Positions 12,617 to 25,218 of a DNA stretch of 64,000 nt are shown one piece after another. Below the pieces are notes generated by a model. It saw only the letters and a program-made list of their open reading frames with translations, searched no databases and was not told the origin of the DNA. The position numbers and the translations under genes were made by a program. The stretch covers positions 49,004,744-49,068,743 of the forward strand of contig NC_044279.2 of the NCBI RefSeq assembly GCF_004027225.2, in the 5' to 3' direction. How positions within the stretch are numbered: the stretch's first letter is position 1; each line of letters opens with the position of its first letter. Source of the DNA: Strigops habroptila (taxonomy: Eukaryota; Chordata; Aves; Psittaciformes; Psittacidae).

Positions 12617-15600
12617 TAGAATTATATCAGAATTCACATTCTTAAGGGTTTGCTGTTAATTGTGGATTTAAATTCAAAAGCTTTTTGGAGGAGACTTGCT
12701 GCTTTTCTAAAAGCAAAACCTAAAGAAAATACCTGCCATGAGCATTGATATGAAGATACAACTAAGACACTACCTGCCAGCTAATTCAGTGCCAAGTAAT
12801 ACCTATATAGTCATTCTGCATTTTTAATTTTGTACGAATACTGTGTTAGTTTTGCAGTATCAAAAGTACCCTGGAGCTGTTAATCTGCTTAATCAGTGTA
12901 ATTCATGGTCAGTATCTTACACGGTACTGAATAACTAAATACTTAGTAATTATTTTAAAGTTATATTACATTTAAGAACATTAGAGGCCAAATTTTGCCA
13001 TTCCTCAAGCAGATACAACTCCACTGAAAATTATACTTTTTTACTCCTGTGGAGTTACAGTTGCCAACACTGTGCCTGATTTTGGCTTGCTTGGTCAAGC
13101 AGCATTGCTGTGACTGTCGAGCAGTGGGGTTTGTCTTTTTTGTATCTATGGATCCATAATTATTTTTGAGCAGTTGTGCAAATGCGTGTGTTGCAGTTGA
13201 GCCTGCTGTAGTAGGACTGTGGTACTTTTGCCTCTCCTTCAGGAGGAATCCACTGACCACATGCTGTAATCTGCTCACCTGTATGATGACACCTATGAAC
13301 TTTTAAGATAAATATCCATCAACTACATAAAGAGAGGTTTGTTTCTAAAGACTGTACATGTGCTCTGTCTACATCTGAGTGGTTAGACACAGCTAAGGGT
13401 CTTCAGAAGAAGAATTTCTGTAGGAAGCAGCAAACTCACTTTGTTTTGATCTTTTAAAGCGCTTAGGCATGTATTTATTTTCGAGTGTGTCGGCACTTCT
13501 GTTAATGCACTGAGACAAGCTGCATGTTGCAAACATTTAAATGCTAGTTTAGGCCTTGAATGTAGCTAAGGCATTGGAGTAGCTCTTGCTTGCTTTGTGC
13601 AAGTGTCCTCCTGGTCTTCCACAGCTCTCAATTTTGCAGTGTCAGGATGTGCTGAGTGTGTGAAGGATATTGCCCATTCTATGGCTTCCCCCAGATCTGT
13701 TTCAGAGAGTCGTTTCAATCACACCTGTGTCTCTGCTTGCCAATTTGCTAAACATTTGAAGATTCAGGGTATAGCTTGGATAATCTTTGCAAATACCAAT
13801 TAGTAAACTAATGTGTTTTGGCTCTCATGCAAACAACCCGGTCTTCATTTCTTCTGCTTTAAAGTATACAATTTTTTTAGTCTTGCTGATCCTAACTTGA
13901 AGACCATTTGAGGTAGTAGGAGAGGAAAACTTACATCTTACACATTGTCTTTTAGTTTTAGCTGTTGTTAAATTATGTAATGAATCATTTGGTTGTAAAT
14001 TTTGTGATTCTCAATCATTGAAAATTGGTAAAAGCTTTCTAAACACTAACCCAAGTATTAAGTCCTGTTAATATAATTTTACAAAATGTGTATTTCTCTG
14101 AAAAAGCAAAGAAGTTCGTGTAAAATATGCTTTTGCAGTTGTACCAAAAAGAGTAGACTTGGATTATATACTTCAGCTAAAGAATCTAAATGTTTTCAAT
14201 CAAATGTTCTCTATAAGTTTCCCATCCTCATTTTGCAAAACAGCTGACAATTCATCTGCAAAACAGATTTCTATTATGCATCCGTTTGCCTTTAATGTGG
14301 TGTCAGCACCTCTTTACTGTATCTCTGTGTATTTCTTCATCTCTTTTTTTTTTTTTTCCTATGGAGACAATTGATCAGATGTATTTCAGTTGAAGCTTTT
14401 TGGGAAGGAGACTAATGAGTGTTATTGTTTTAAAATGTTTATATTGTGGTAATGTTGAGTGGCCTCTGTTGTATCAAGTCACAGTACAGCACAAACAAAA
14501 AGTTTATAGGCTCAAGTGCCACTATTATCTCTTCCCAGCAGTTAACAGTAATTCATGAGAAGAAACAATCTTTAAAAAGCATTTAGAAAGTAGGAACAAA
14601 TTCCTGTTGCAGCTCTGTTAGTGAAATCTGGAGAAAGTTGACTACCTTCAGAGGATTTCTTCCGTGCTGTGCTAATCCAGCTGAGATGAGTATGTGAGTT
14701 TAGATTCTAGATATAGACCTCTCTGAAGTCTGGTGACTCAGAGCAGACTCAGAGCAACTGGCGTATGTGGTTAGTTTAGCAAACTGTAAGCGTGGAATAG
14801 GACTGGTATAGAAAGTATGACTGCAGCATTCTTTCAGTACTGCTGCTTCGGTACTGAAGCTCTGCGACACAAATGCTTCCAAACAGAGCAGTATCAAGGC
14901 TGGGTTGATTCCCTGGGAGTAGGGCACAATAAAACTGACTCCGCAGTCTCAACCAAGTTGAGGAGAGGGGATAGAGTCTTTATGTTTTATTTAAACGTGG
15001 GGTTTTATCCAGGATTCAGCATACAAATCGAAATAGTGGCTGTTGGGTATCCTGAGCAGCAGAGACACTAACAGACCAGTTGGTGTATTGATGTCACTTC
15101 TAAACATAGGCAGTCTAGGCACTTAGTATACATCCAAGTTTGCTGTAATGATTGAAATAGTGTGCCTTTTGTCTCACTTTCATAATTTGCAGCAGCCACG
15201 GGAAGTCTGTTTAAGGACACACAGACAGTACAGGAGAGTAACAGCCAGATCTTCTCATGGCTGAAATCTTGGTTATTATATGATACATTCTGTTGGGTAT
15301 TCCAGTGTTTAATGAACAATGTTAGGGGAAATGTGTAGGTGTGACTTTAAGGTTCTTGTTCATGTAATAGACAAGTGAGTAATGTCAGAAGATAAAAATC
15401 TTTTAATCGGGTTTCAGTTTAGCTTAGCGCATGATAAACATGCATATCAGAACTTTGATTAGCTTTGAGAAAGGAGGAGAATAGCACAGTTTTGAGATTT
15501 TGACATGTAAGAGTGACTCTTAATTTAGATTTTTACCATGAGACCATTGCACACGGAAATAATAGCATTTAAAGTGAAAAATACAGACGTGACTAGTGCT

Positions 15601-18600
15601 GTGACTAGTTGCTCATTTTTTATGACTGAGGAACTTCCACCCTGGCTCATGCTCCAAGAACTACTGTGATAGCACTAATGTTTTGGGAAGAAACCGCCTG
15701 TCTAAAATGTCTCCAGATGTATGTAGGTTACTATCTGCTGAGTTGTGTTACACCATTTTCAGTACAATGCTGTGACTGACTCCCCTTGCAACATGGCAGT
15801 ATACAGGCAAACCTGTATGTTATTTAATAGTTAAAAGGCTCATTTTGCTAATCCAGCAAATTCTGAAAATTCAGTGTGCACAGGAAGGCGAGCTGTGACT
15901 GCTGGTGTAAGCTGCAATGATCTTGCTGTGCTTCAGGTCTCACAGAAGTTGCCAGCCACCTTGGTCTGCCTGAACAGAACTCCCAGGACTACATTTCCTG
16001 TCCTACTGGCCAGGTTCCTCTCTGCTCAAAAAGACCTGCTTGTTTATCTAAGTTTCTAGTCCAGGAAAAATCAGTCAAGAGGGAAAGATTAGTTTAAAAA
16101 ACCTGAATATGAAATATATTAAAAGCAACATTTGAGACAGTTGATAGTATTAAAACACAATTTAAAATAGTAGGGCCACTAGCATAAGTTACAAAGCATT
16201 TGGTCTGCTGGTTTAAGAAGGGAGTATAGATAAGGAAGAAGCATTTACATTTGGGAATAATCATTGCTTGATATGTCAAGTAAACTTTCAGAAAAGCCAC
16301 TGTTCCCGAAGGCTTTATCCTCTGCCCACTTTAGTTATCTTTCTGTTTTCATACATACTTTCTCTGAATTTATCAAAAGGACTGTCAGAAATTTTAGGTA
16401 GGACAGTCAAGTAATCATGATCTGTCCCCTACTGATGCCGACAAAAATGTAAGAGAAAGTCATATGGGAAAAATAAACATATAGGGCTGGCTTTGAAAGC
16501 AGAAGTCCCTGGGATTACAGTGTAGCATATTGCCAGCATGCCACAGATGTGCACCACATGAGCAGACAGAAAGCAGTGTGAGGAGTCTGCATTCATTTTA
16601 TGTCTGTCCCAAGGTGAATGGTTGGAGCCATTATGGATTTATGTAGTTTTGTTTATGGGTAGCTTGAGAAAGAGTTGAGCAGGTTATTTTTTTAAGCCTT
16701 TCTCAGGGAGGCAACTGGCCATGTTCCCTCCTGCTAAGGGCTTTTAGTCCAGTCCTTAGCTGGAGAGATTAAGCCTATTTCTTGAATTGCATCCTCATGG
16801 AGAGTCTGAAAACACTGGTGTTTTAGAGGCAGTGTCATCGCACCTCTGCTTGGCAGTCGACCAGTCCTTTGTTGTATTAATTTGGAGGTTACAGAACTTT
16901 CCTCCTTTGGACATCTGCCTCAGCCTTTCTTTGACATAGTTAAAAGAATTAAAAGCTGCAAACATTGTATTACCAAACATGCTTACTGGAGGCGTTACTG
17001 GACATGTGTATGGGTGCTTTCTTTTCTGCAGTGGAACTTGATGTTATCCTATAATATTTTGCTAGATCTTGCCGCTGTCTCTTTAATGTTGCTCTTAACC
17101 ACAGGAGTCTGTTTATTTTTTTAAATGAGCTGGGCCAGAACAGTGGGTAATCTTGCTTGAGAAGGAGACCTTGTAAGTTATTACTGTAAATAATCTTTTA
17201 AGTTAGAATATAAAGTTAAGAGAAGACTATTATGCTGGGGCAGCAGAATAGGCATACCTCATGTGACTCTGTTAAGGATATCGGCCAGCAAAACCCTCTG
17301 TGCTTTTTTGGCATGTCCTTAAACCAGTCTGGATTTGTGTGGCAGCATTACTGTAGTTTTGCGGCAAATCAGAACTTGTGCGCCAGGCACCCTGTAACTT
17401 TTTCTAATGTTTCCACTGGGTGGTGCTGCAGGAATTCCTATTTTTTTTTTTTTTTTCACTTGAATCTGCATTTCCCAGAAAGACGCCTCTGAAATATAAT
17501 AGGAGGAAGTCCTGATTTAGAAAGTTTTTGCAGTTTCAACACAATGGAAGAACTCGGAGGATGCTCTGGCAGGAAACGTCCTGGTTGCTGGATGTGGAAA
17601 AATTACCAACATTCCTTATCATACACACACAGAGTTCCCTAAAGTGCTCTGGGTATGGATCGCACCCTTAGTTTGGGTTATTAATTTTACCAGAGAAAGT
17701 TCTACATCAAGTGAAAACAGGTATATTTACACACTTGGTTGTGAGATTAATTTTTCAAGGCCAATTAAATCAGAAGTAAGTTCTTCTAATGAGTACTTGA
17801 AAACTTTCTGAGTAAACAAATTGATATTTGTTTTTCCTCCTTTCTGGCAGAATCACTAACTTCTCACCAACCACATCCTATTTATCACTCTTGAAGCATC
17901 TCTGTTGAGAAATAAAGTGTGAGGACTGAGTCAGACTTTTGCCTTGTTCTTTCAAATGTTTCTGAGCAAGCATTCGGGAAGATTTGGCAGTTGTCTTTAG
18001 CCTCTCATGATATACTCACTGTTACACGGATGAATTTTCAGTGGAAAATGTTGCAGCTACCTGAGTTTTTGATTATTCTAGGAGAGTTTCTTTTCTTCAT
18101 CAGCACCCTTTTGCTTCTGTAATCAAATGCAAAACAAGTGTGCTTCAATTTTTTATAGAAACTAAAATGTAAAAGAGAAAAATTGGCCTAAAGGCTTTGT
18201 AAACTGTTCAACTTTCCATACAGATGCTCGCTTTAGAACTATGTTAAAAATGTATATAGCCGAAGCAGCTAGAGACTGCCTTATTTTGTATTTTTCTCTA
18301 AATATACTCTTTGATGTTTGTCATTATGGAATAGGCTTATTTTGGTAATTTCCAACAAAAGTTTTTTAAAACTCACATAACTGTTTGTAAGTATTAATAT
18401 ACTTAAAAAATCAGTATGGTTTAGCAAAATCTCAATTTCTAGTATGGAGAAACAGTGGTTAAAAAAAGTAATGACAAACGAGCCATGTTCTTTCACGTGT
18501 TATTGCAGCAGTCATGTCAAGGGTTAAAATGAACCTGAGACACTTAGAAAAATAAAACCAGAGCTGCTGTTACAAACTGGGACAGATGTAGGAGGCCAGG

Positions 18601-20984
18601 TTTCCTGTGGCCCATTTTCCAGTTTCCTGGCTGCAACCTGCAGAAATAAAGGAAGCTGAATGCTAACGTGAATGAGAAGCTAACAATGCCCCACATCACG
18701 CTGCTTGGAGAAACGTGCTGTTGGCCAGAATTAGGATACAAAAGCGGTAAATGGACATACAAAAAATATACACACGTTTTCCAGAGTAGTCAAAAAGGGG
18801 AAAAAAAAAGGCATCTGTTACAGAGGAGTGCTATATGCTTGCAGAAACACACACTTGCCTGTAAGGAAAATGGAAGTGGAGGTGTGTGCCTGCTGTAGTG
18901 GGGCATAAGAAAAGGAGCTGAATCTTTTGCAGCTACTTTGGCTACAGAAGGAATCATCAGTTTCTTCGTACACTAAGGGAAATTAATTTCCCTGCCCTGA
19001 CTCTCCCTCTTAATCCTTTTCATGTACGTGTCTGATCACCATCTCTGTGACTACCTGTAGTGCATAATGCTGGCTAACACCTTGTATGTCTTCCTGATTA
19101 ATTGATCTCCAGCTGATTTTCTCAACTTTTAGGCTCTCCAGCCAGTCTGTCCCACTCGGCTGTCCCTCCTCTGCCCCAAGTCCCACAACCTGGTTTATAG
19201 CTCAGAGCCCCAGATCTTCCTCCGTAGACCCTCTAAAGCAGCATGGGGCTGGTTTTGATCCTAATGCCTGGAGAGATTCCTAGTTTAGCCTTCAGAACTT
19301 GTTCACGTTGGTTGTTCAGGATCAGCAGTATATCTCCATTTTAGAGAGGGTGTTTGGGAGCTAACATAGAGTGGGGACAAATAATCCAGGTAGGAAACCT
19401 GGAGTATGTGGGAGAATGGAAGATAAGAACACAGCCGTCATGTAGCTGTATGGAAGCTAAGGACCTCTGCAGAGGTCCTGAATGCTACAGAGCTGCTTTC
19501 CAGCTTTTTGCCTTTTTCTTCTAGGTTTTCCTGTGCAAGAGTCCTACAAAACTTAATGCCCCAAAGAGCATCCTACTTAACTCACAGTTCATGTCATAAA
19601 TCTTTCTGATACGAAGCTTTGTATTTAGCTAGCTTTGTGAGCCCCCTGGTTTTCTACTGTTTGGATTTAAGATGGCTTGCTTATTTGTTTTCTTTTGCCC
19701 AGCAGGTTAATGACTTTTTTTTGGACCTGAGTGCCACTTTACTGACATTTTGTTGCGTAGAATTTTGTATGTATTGTCTTGATTAAAAAAAAAAAAAAAA
19801 AGGTAATGCAGTCAGCACGTGTATTCATGTCTTAACTCTTCTAGTGTAACTTGCATAATGTTTTCATAATGCTTGCTCATTCCAGTAGAAGTCAGTCTCC
19901 ATACACTAAGGGGAAAGCCAGTGTGTGGCCTTGTGGGCCTCCTCGCCTATTTAAGGAATTTGGGCACCCCTGTTACAGGAAAATAATCTCTTAAATGGGA
20001 TGCTTTGTGTGTGGATGTGTCTGTCCTTTTCTATTATTCTCTTCAGGGAGAGCTTACAGTGTTGACTTTGCTGCTCCAAGTTCAGGCATTTCCGTTAGTC
20101 CCTTAATTTGGTTGAAATGAATAGGGGCAGTATTATCAGCACAGATATTTTGAGTTGTCTCCTTCTCACATCAGTCCTGAACTTAAAATTTGGTGTGTGG
20201 AGATCACATTGTACCGCACTGACCATGCAGTTGGTAGGCTTTGTATGGGGGAGGGGACACGCATTTGAAAGCGTGTAAATTGGTAGTGCAGAGGGTATTA
20301 CTGTGGTTACCTGTCACAGCTGCCTGAGAAATGGACTTTCAGAAAACTCGGTCCTGAAACATCTTTTTGCTGTCTAACGCAGCGTTTCCAAGTATAGTTC
20401 CTTCTAGGTATGCCAGTGATGATTTGTATCAGCGCTAGTGGAACTGGTCACAAAGTAAAATTACTAGGCTATTTAGGTCAGGTCAACCTAGCTATTTTTA
20501 TTTCATGGCTTAGAAAATATCTTTGACCCTCAAATGCATTGTATAAATGTTTAAAGAATAGTATGATGGCAAAACCACATGTGTTAAATTTAATGGATGA
20601 AAAAATTAATGGACTCTTTTGTCTATATGAAGTTTTGATTAGGCTTTCTGTCAGGGTCTGGTTGGAGAAAACCCCAGTGTCGGACCCTGTTTCATTCGTG
20701 ATCCTAAGAGTGAAATGACGATGCAAACGAGGTCAAGTACTGTAATTGATCAGTTGGTTTATTATGAAAAGACAATTATTATAAAGAAGGGAAATTATTG
20801 TAATAAAGGGGATAGCGATAGGACAAATTGGAAAAAAGGTGGAAAATGAAGCAAGAATTCAGGGTGCAGAGAGAGAGAGTCACTATCGTGGATCCGGCCG
20901 TGTCCCGGGGATCCGTCGTTGTTGTCGTCGGTGGTGGAAGTTCTCCAGGGGTCATAGTCAGTGTGTCTGACATTGGAGCAGAGT

Positions 20985-21190
20985 GTCCCCCAAGAGTACG
21001 TAGTAGTCGTTGCAGGTGGGTGTCCTCGTGGAGGTGTCCTTCTGGAGTCATCCCCTTGAAGGTACCCTGTGGACTGTGTCTCGTGGAGTTGTCCTCATGG
21101 CGATGTCTCGTGGAGGGTGTCCCTCAGGGTCCATAGTAGTCATCGGTGGAGAGTGTCCTCACGGAGGTGTCCTTCTGGAGTCATCCTCAT
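20985..21190 (-). repeat. GGTGTCCT-rich internal repeats within the LTR transcribed part
   Basis: A 24-bp segment (21030-21053) recurs exactly at 21163-21186, 133 bp away. Between and around the copies are many variants of GTGTCC and GTGGAG. They lie downstream of the LTR TATA box, probably within R. Confidence 0.65.
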
Positions 21191-21376
21191 GGCAATGGCT
21201 CATTTTTATGGTTACTTTTTCCCCCTTTTATAATGATTTGGGGGGAGCACCTCTGGTCTTCATGTCACATATTACTGTTCCTGGTGGACCAGTTTCCTTG
21301 GTCTTGGAGCCAGCTCTTCTGCACGTGTCTGCAGCGATTCTTGGGATGATGGGCAGCAATTCCTCACACCAGTCCT

Positions 21377-21665
21377 CGAGGTAGTGGAGGGAAGAGTCTT
21401 ATCTCACCTCTTTCCCACTCATCCCTCAGGCAATTCACGGTGGAGTCCCAGTTCAGCTCCTCACACCCTTCTCCCAGGCAATGGGTATTGGAGTCTTATC
21501 TCAACTCCTCCCACCCATCTCTGAGACAAAAGATAGGTGGAATTCCATCTCAGCTTCTCATACCAAGCTTTGAGACAATGGATTGGTGGAATTCCATCTC
21601 AGCTTCTCATACCAATCTTTTGAGACAGTGGGCAGTGGAGTCTGGTTTCAGATCAGTCTCTCACA
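21377..21665 (-). repeat. about six tandem copies of a 48-50 bp unit in the LTR U3
   Basis: Unit starts are near 21377, 21427, 21475, 21523, 21572 and 21622. Each has a GAGACA or CAGGCA start, a GGTGGAATTCC or GGAGTC-like middle and a TCTCAGCTTCTCA-like end. The copies beginning 21523 and 21572 are nearly identical and the outer ones more diverged. The position matches U3 enhancer repeats. Confidence 0.8.
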
Positions 21666-24150
21666 CTTTCCATGACACAGAATGCATGTTTCTTGCATAG
21701 GTTGCCTGTCTCATCCTGTAACATAGATGGATGTCATTATCTAAATAAGTGATTTTTTTAAACCTGTTTTTTGTCTAATCCATGTAATTCAGTATGTGGC
21801 TCCACACATTATTTATTGCCCAGCATTCAAATCCTCTACTGAGCACAGAAGTGATGGGAATATTTATTATTACTACTTAATAAAGAGTTGAATGAAATGT
21901 GAAACATATGCCCTGTAGGAAGTGACCACATCCTAGCACCCACTTCTGTTAAATTAAGGCAAGACACTGAATTCCCTTTGAGTCAGTAAAAATTCAAAAG
22001 AATTAGAAAAGACATAGATGAAATACAATCTATCTTTTCCGAAGATTTCTGACTCCTTCCACTCGTAATTTATAATAACTTTTAATACAGGTAGCACATT
22101 TTTGGTTAAATTACATTTCAACCACTTCGAAAAAGGTGGCAGTAGCCTTTTTACCTGATGGAAGTTACCTCTCCTTAGTCACTGGGACATACAGTATGGA
22201 ATGGGTACTCCTGTAGGATGTTCTCACCCAGGCTTGCACCATTCATGCATTTTGCGTTACGCCTATGGCTGAGTCGCCATGAGACCCACACTCAGTAGAT
22301 AAAATGGAATCCAAAACTGTGTACATTTTACAAATGATAAGCATCAGGAAACAGGTTCATAACGGAAAGCGTAGTGCGTTAGCTGTAAGTTACCCTGTGA
22401 GAGTTCTTGGGCAGAGGTGAATGGGGCTGGAGAAGACTGGAGCAAAATGTGCTTCACTGTGAATTCACTTCCAACTGAACTCTGTGAAGAGGCATTATTG
22501 CTCTGAAGGAGAAGGTAATTTAAGGTCTGATTGGGAGAATTGCATCTCTGAGGTACTGTTTTGGCTAATGGCATGGTGGTGAAGTTTGTATTGGTGCTTC
22601 TGTAGCTCTCTTCCACCTTTCATTTCCTCAGCTGAAGTTCTCCTGACAGGTCTTTTGTAGTGTGGGACACCTGTACACATTGCAATGCAATTTTGAAGAA
22701 AGATACTTATAAGTTGCTTCAAATTTTCCAGAGCAAAAAAAGTTCTGTTTGTGATTTCTTGTTTGGAAACAAGCTGAAGTTATGCAGAGTATCACTGTAT
22801 GTGATGTGTGGAAACTAAGATTATTTTAGAGTAATATGGCTGTATATAACTACACATGTTTAGTGAAGTTGCAAAATTTATAAATATTAATTAAAAAGTA
22901 TATATGTTGCCACTTTAATAGGGATGCTTTATGCACTATTATACAGATAAATAATCCATTAAAGATGTTAATACTTGCTCAGTTGGTGTAGTTTAAAGGA
23001 ACTTTTAAAGATTGTAAAGCGAGTGTATAACTTTCAGATATATTTAATTTATTTAATTCTAGCTATAGATTTTTTTCTTGCCTTACATTAAGTGGAAAAA
23101 GATTTGTATAAAGTGATAAAACATGCAACGAAGCAAATGTAAACCTTCGAAAGCACCAAATCGTTTATATAGGCAGTTCTGTTTCAGGGATACCTAACAG
23201 TACTGGGAGCCTCTGCTATCCCTTGAAGGTGCTGTGTAGTTCCTGTCTTACACAGCTGGGTGTCAGGGGTACATACTTTTGTCCTTGTCATTCAGACTGG
23301 ATTCTCGGTTAGGGAAGTGAGGCTTCTGCAGGGACAATAAAACCATCATTAAAGCTCTAAACCCTTTTAGGCCAGTGTACTTTATAATTATTTGGACCAA
23401 AATAGAGCTCCAAATTCTGCTTTTCTGTAATACTATTGACAAAATTCTCTAGTGTCTTTTAGTTGGTTTTACACTATCTTATATGATTTATTTTCCTTTA
23501 TACTAGTGGAATTTATGCAGCATGATTTCCTTATTACTGGGGCAGACTTGAAGAATCAGATCTTCCCTCAAGCAGCCTGCTGCACTGTTCCCTGTGGCAG
23601 ACAGAAGTTTTGTGCCCTCTTGTGGTCAACACGACAAGGGAAACGTGAGGCAGTAAATCTGTCATATTCAGGCCCTGTAATCTGCTAGGACACAAAGAGT
23701 AAAATATTAGGAAATAAAAGGAGCAAGAAAGATAAAAAACATGCGCTTGTCTAAAGACAAACATATCCATTGTTACATGTACAAAGATAAGTCAGGTAAT
23801 AATTAACCCCATTAGCATCATAGTCAGGTAACTCAGTAATACCAGCGTCTTTAAATCTGTGTTAGTTAGACATAACATATCCTAATTAAGTATCAGAAGA
23901 GGCCAAGAAAAAAATTATTTGGTACAGTATTAACATACCAAGCCTTGCAATGTTTTTGAAAGTGGAGGGCAACCTCATTTTTAGCTACATCTTCATCTCA
24001 ATGATAAATTGTCTTCAGTGGTAATGCTCCCAAGTTTCAAGTTGTGTATATGCCTATGCTGAGTTGGAATATAGTAATTCTTAAGTTTATCCTTCTATTG
24101 CAGCGCCTGAAAAAAAGGTTTATTTGGGGAGGGCTCAGTAGCACAGGAAG

Positions 24151-24210
24151 TTAGCAGAGAAAAAAGTATTCAAACACCCTTTAGCAGAGAAAAAAAATAT
24201 TCAAACAACC
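24151..24210 (+). repeat. 30-bp tandem duplication in ELK3 intron 1
   Basis: TTAGCAGAGAAAAAA followed by ATTCAAACA is repeated head to tail with small changes. Confidence 0.8.
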
Positions 24211-25009
24211 TGAGAAGTGAGACTCAGGCACTGTTAAAAATATTCCTAGTTCTCAGTCATACATATAATGAAAGGAAAGATTCCTGTTAGAGAAAGGTTC
24301 AGGGTAAACAACACTTACTTGTCTGTGCTTAAGTGTACTGAACTTTCAGCATTTCTGCAAAATAGATAACATCTTCTGAGCTATTTGAATTGGCAAACAG
24401 AAGCAGCAAGAGCCATTTCAGACCCTGGAAGAAGCAAAATAGGCAAAGGCCATATGATACAAGTAAGGCAAGTGCCTGTGGTGGGAGGAGGAAGGAGTTT
24501 GGTTTCTGGTCCTCTAACTAAAGGCAACTGCTCTGGTCTTCCCTTTTCCTCCCCTTCTTCACAGTGACACACCTGAACAAGTTCAGTATGCTCCTCACGA
24601 CAGTAAACACCATGTTTTCCAGCTCATTTCACCAGATAGTTACATCAAGTACTTTCTTCTCCCCCCTCACCTCACCTCTCCCGTATGTTCCTTTGAAGAG
24701 TGGTTGCATACATTGAATTGAAGATACCAACTGGAGATGACTTGGTACCGTGTGAACTATGTGGGCAATGCTTTTCTGAATACTTACTGTTTTATGTGTC
24801 CCTTCAGAAAATAGCTGTGGAAAAAATACTCAAACGGCAGTGCGAGACCTGTAGGTCTCGTGGATGTTTGGTTGTATATGATGCAGCAGCTTCCTTTGCT
24901 CAATTACGTAGGATGATTCCTACACAGACCTTGTTACTGAAACAAGTGTTGGGTGGACCACCTGCTTCTGGATGTTTTTCATGCTGTTGCTCTCTTTTGT
25001 CTCTTGTAG

Positions 25010-25218
25010 GTATGGAGAGTGCAATCACACTGTGGCAGTTCCTTTTGCAGTTGCTGCTAGACCAGAAACATGAGCACCTGATTTGCTGGACGTCTAATGA
25101 TGGCGAATTCAAGCTACTCAAGGCAGAAGAAGTGGCTAAGCTGTGGGGACTCAGAAAAAACAAAACTAATATGAATTATGACAAGCTGAGCCGAGCGCTC
25201 AGATACTATTATGACAAG
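25010..25218 (+). CDS. ELK3: ELK3 exon 2 (first coding exon; ETS domain, first part)
   Basis: The acceptor AG is at 25008-25009 after a pyrimidine-rich stretch. Two untranslated bases precede ATG at 25012, and the donor GTAAAT starts at 25219. The exon encodes residues 1-69, ending in the recognition helix (R61, R64, then the three tyrosines Y65-Y67). The frame is also open upstream in intron 1, but nothing there resembles the family, so the conserved Met is taken as the start. Confidence 0.97.

Larger units (their letters stand above)
20649..21665 (-). mobile_element. solo LTR of an endogenous retrovirus, ERV-L-like, in reverse orientation
   Basis: The 1017-bp element begins TGTCAGG and ends CTCACA (TG...CA ends on the plus strand). 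It is flanked by an exact 5-bp duplication, CTTTC, at 20644-20648 and 21666-21670. On the minus strand it reads as a complete LTR: a repeat-rich U3, a TATAAAAG box (plus-strand 21226-21233), then an AATAAA signal (plus-strand TTTATT 20758-20763) and a short U5 ending in CA. No retroviral coding region adjoins it, so it looks like a solo LTR left by recombination. A 5-bp duplication fits ERV-L-type elements better than alpharetroviruses (6 bp). Family assignment is inference. Confidence 0.8.
7916..25009 (+). other. ELK3: ELK3 intron 1
   Basis: This 17 kb intron lies between the presumed exon 1 donor and the exon 2 acceptor. It holds the 3' half of the CpG island, a purine tract (8927-8970), a CR1 tail (12508-12616), a solo LTR (20649-21665), a 17-base A run (19785-19801), T runs near 14345 and 17442, and a 30-bp tandem duplication (24151-24210). 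I saw no coding exon in it. Confidence 0.7.

Noticed and set aside
19785-19801. Run of 17 A that might be the tail of a processed pseudogene
   Set aside because: The sequence before it has no coding similarity that I recognise and I found no flanking duplication.
20649-21665. Open frames inside the LTR as possible retroviral genes
   Set aside because: The frames follow the tandem repeats and lie within LTR boundaries set by the target duplication; no gag, pol or env similarity was seen.
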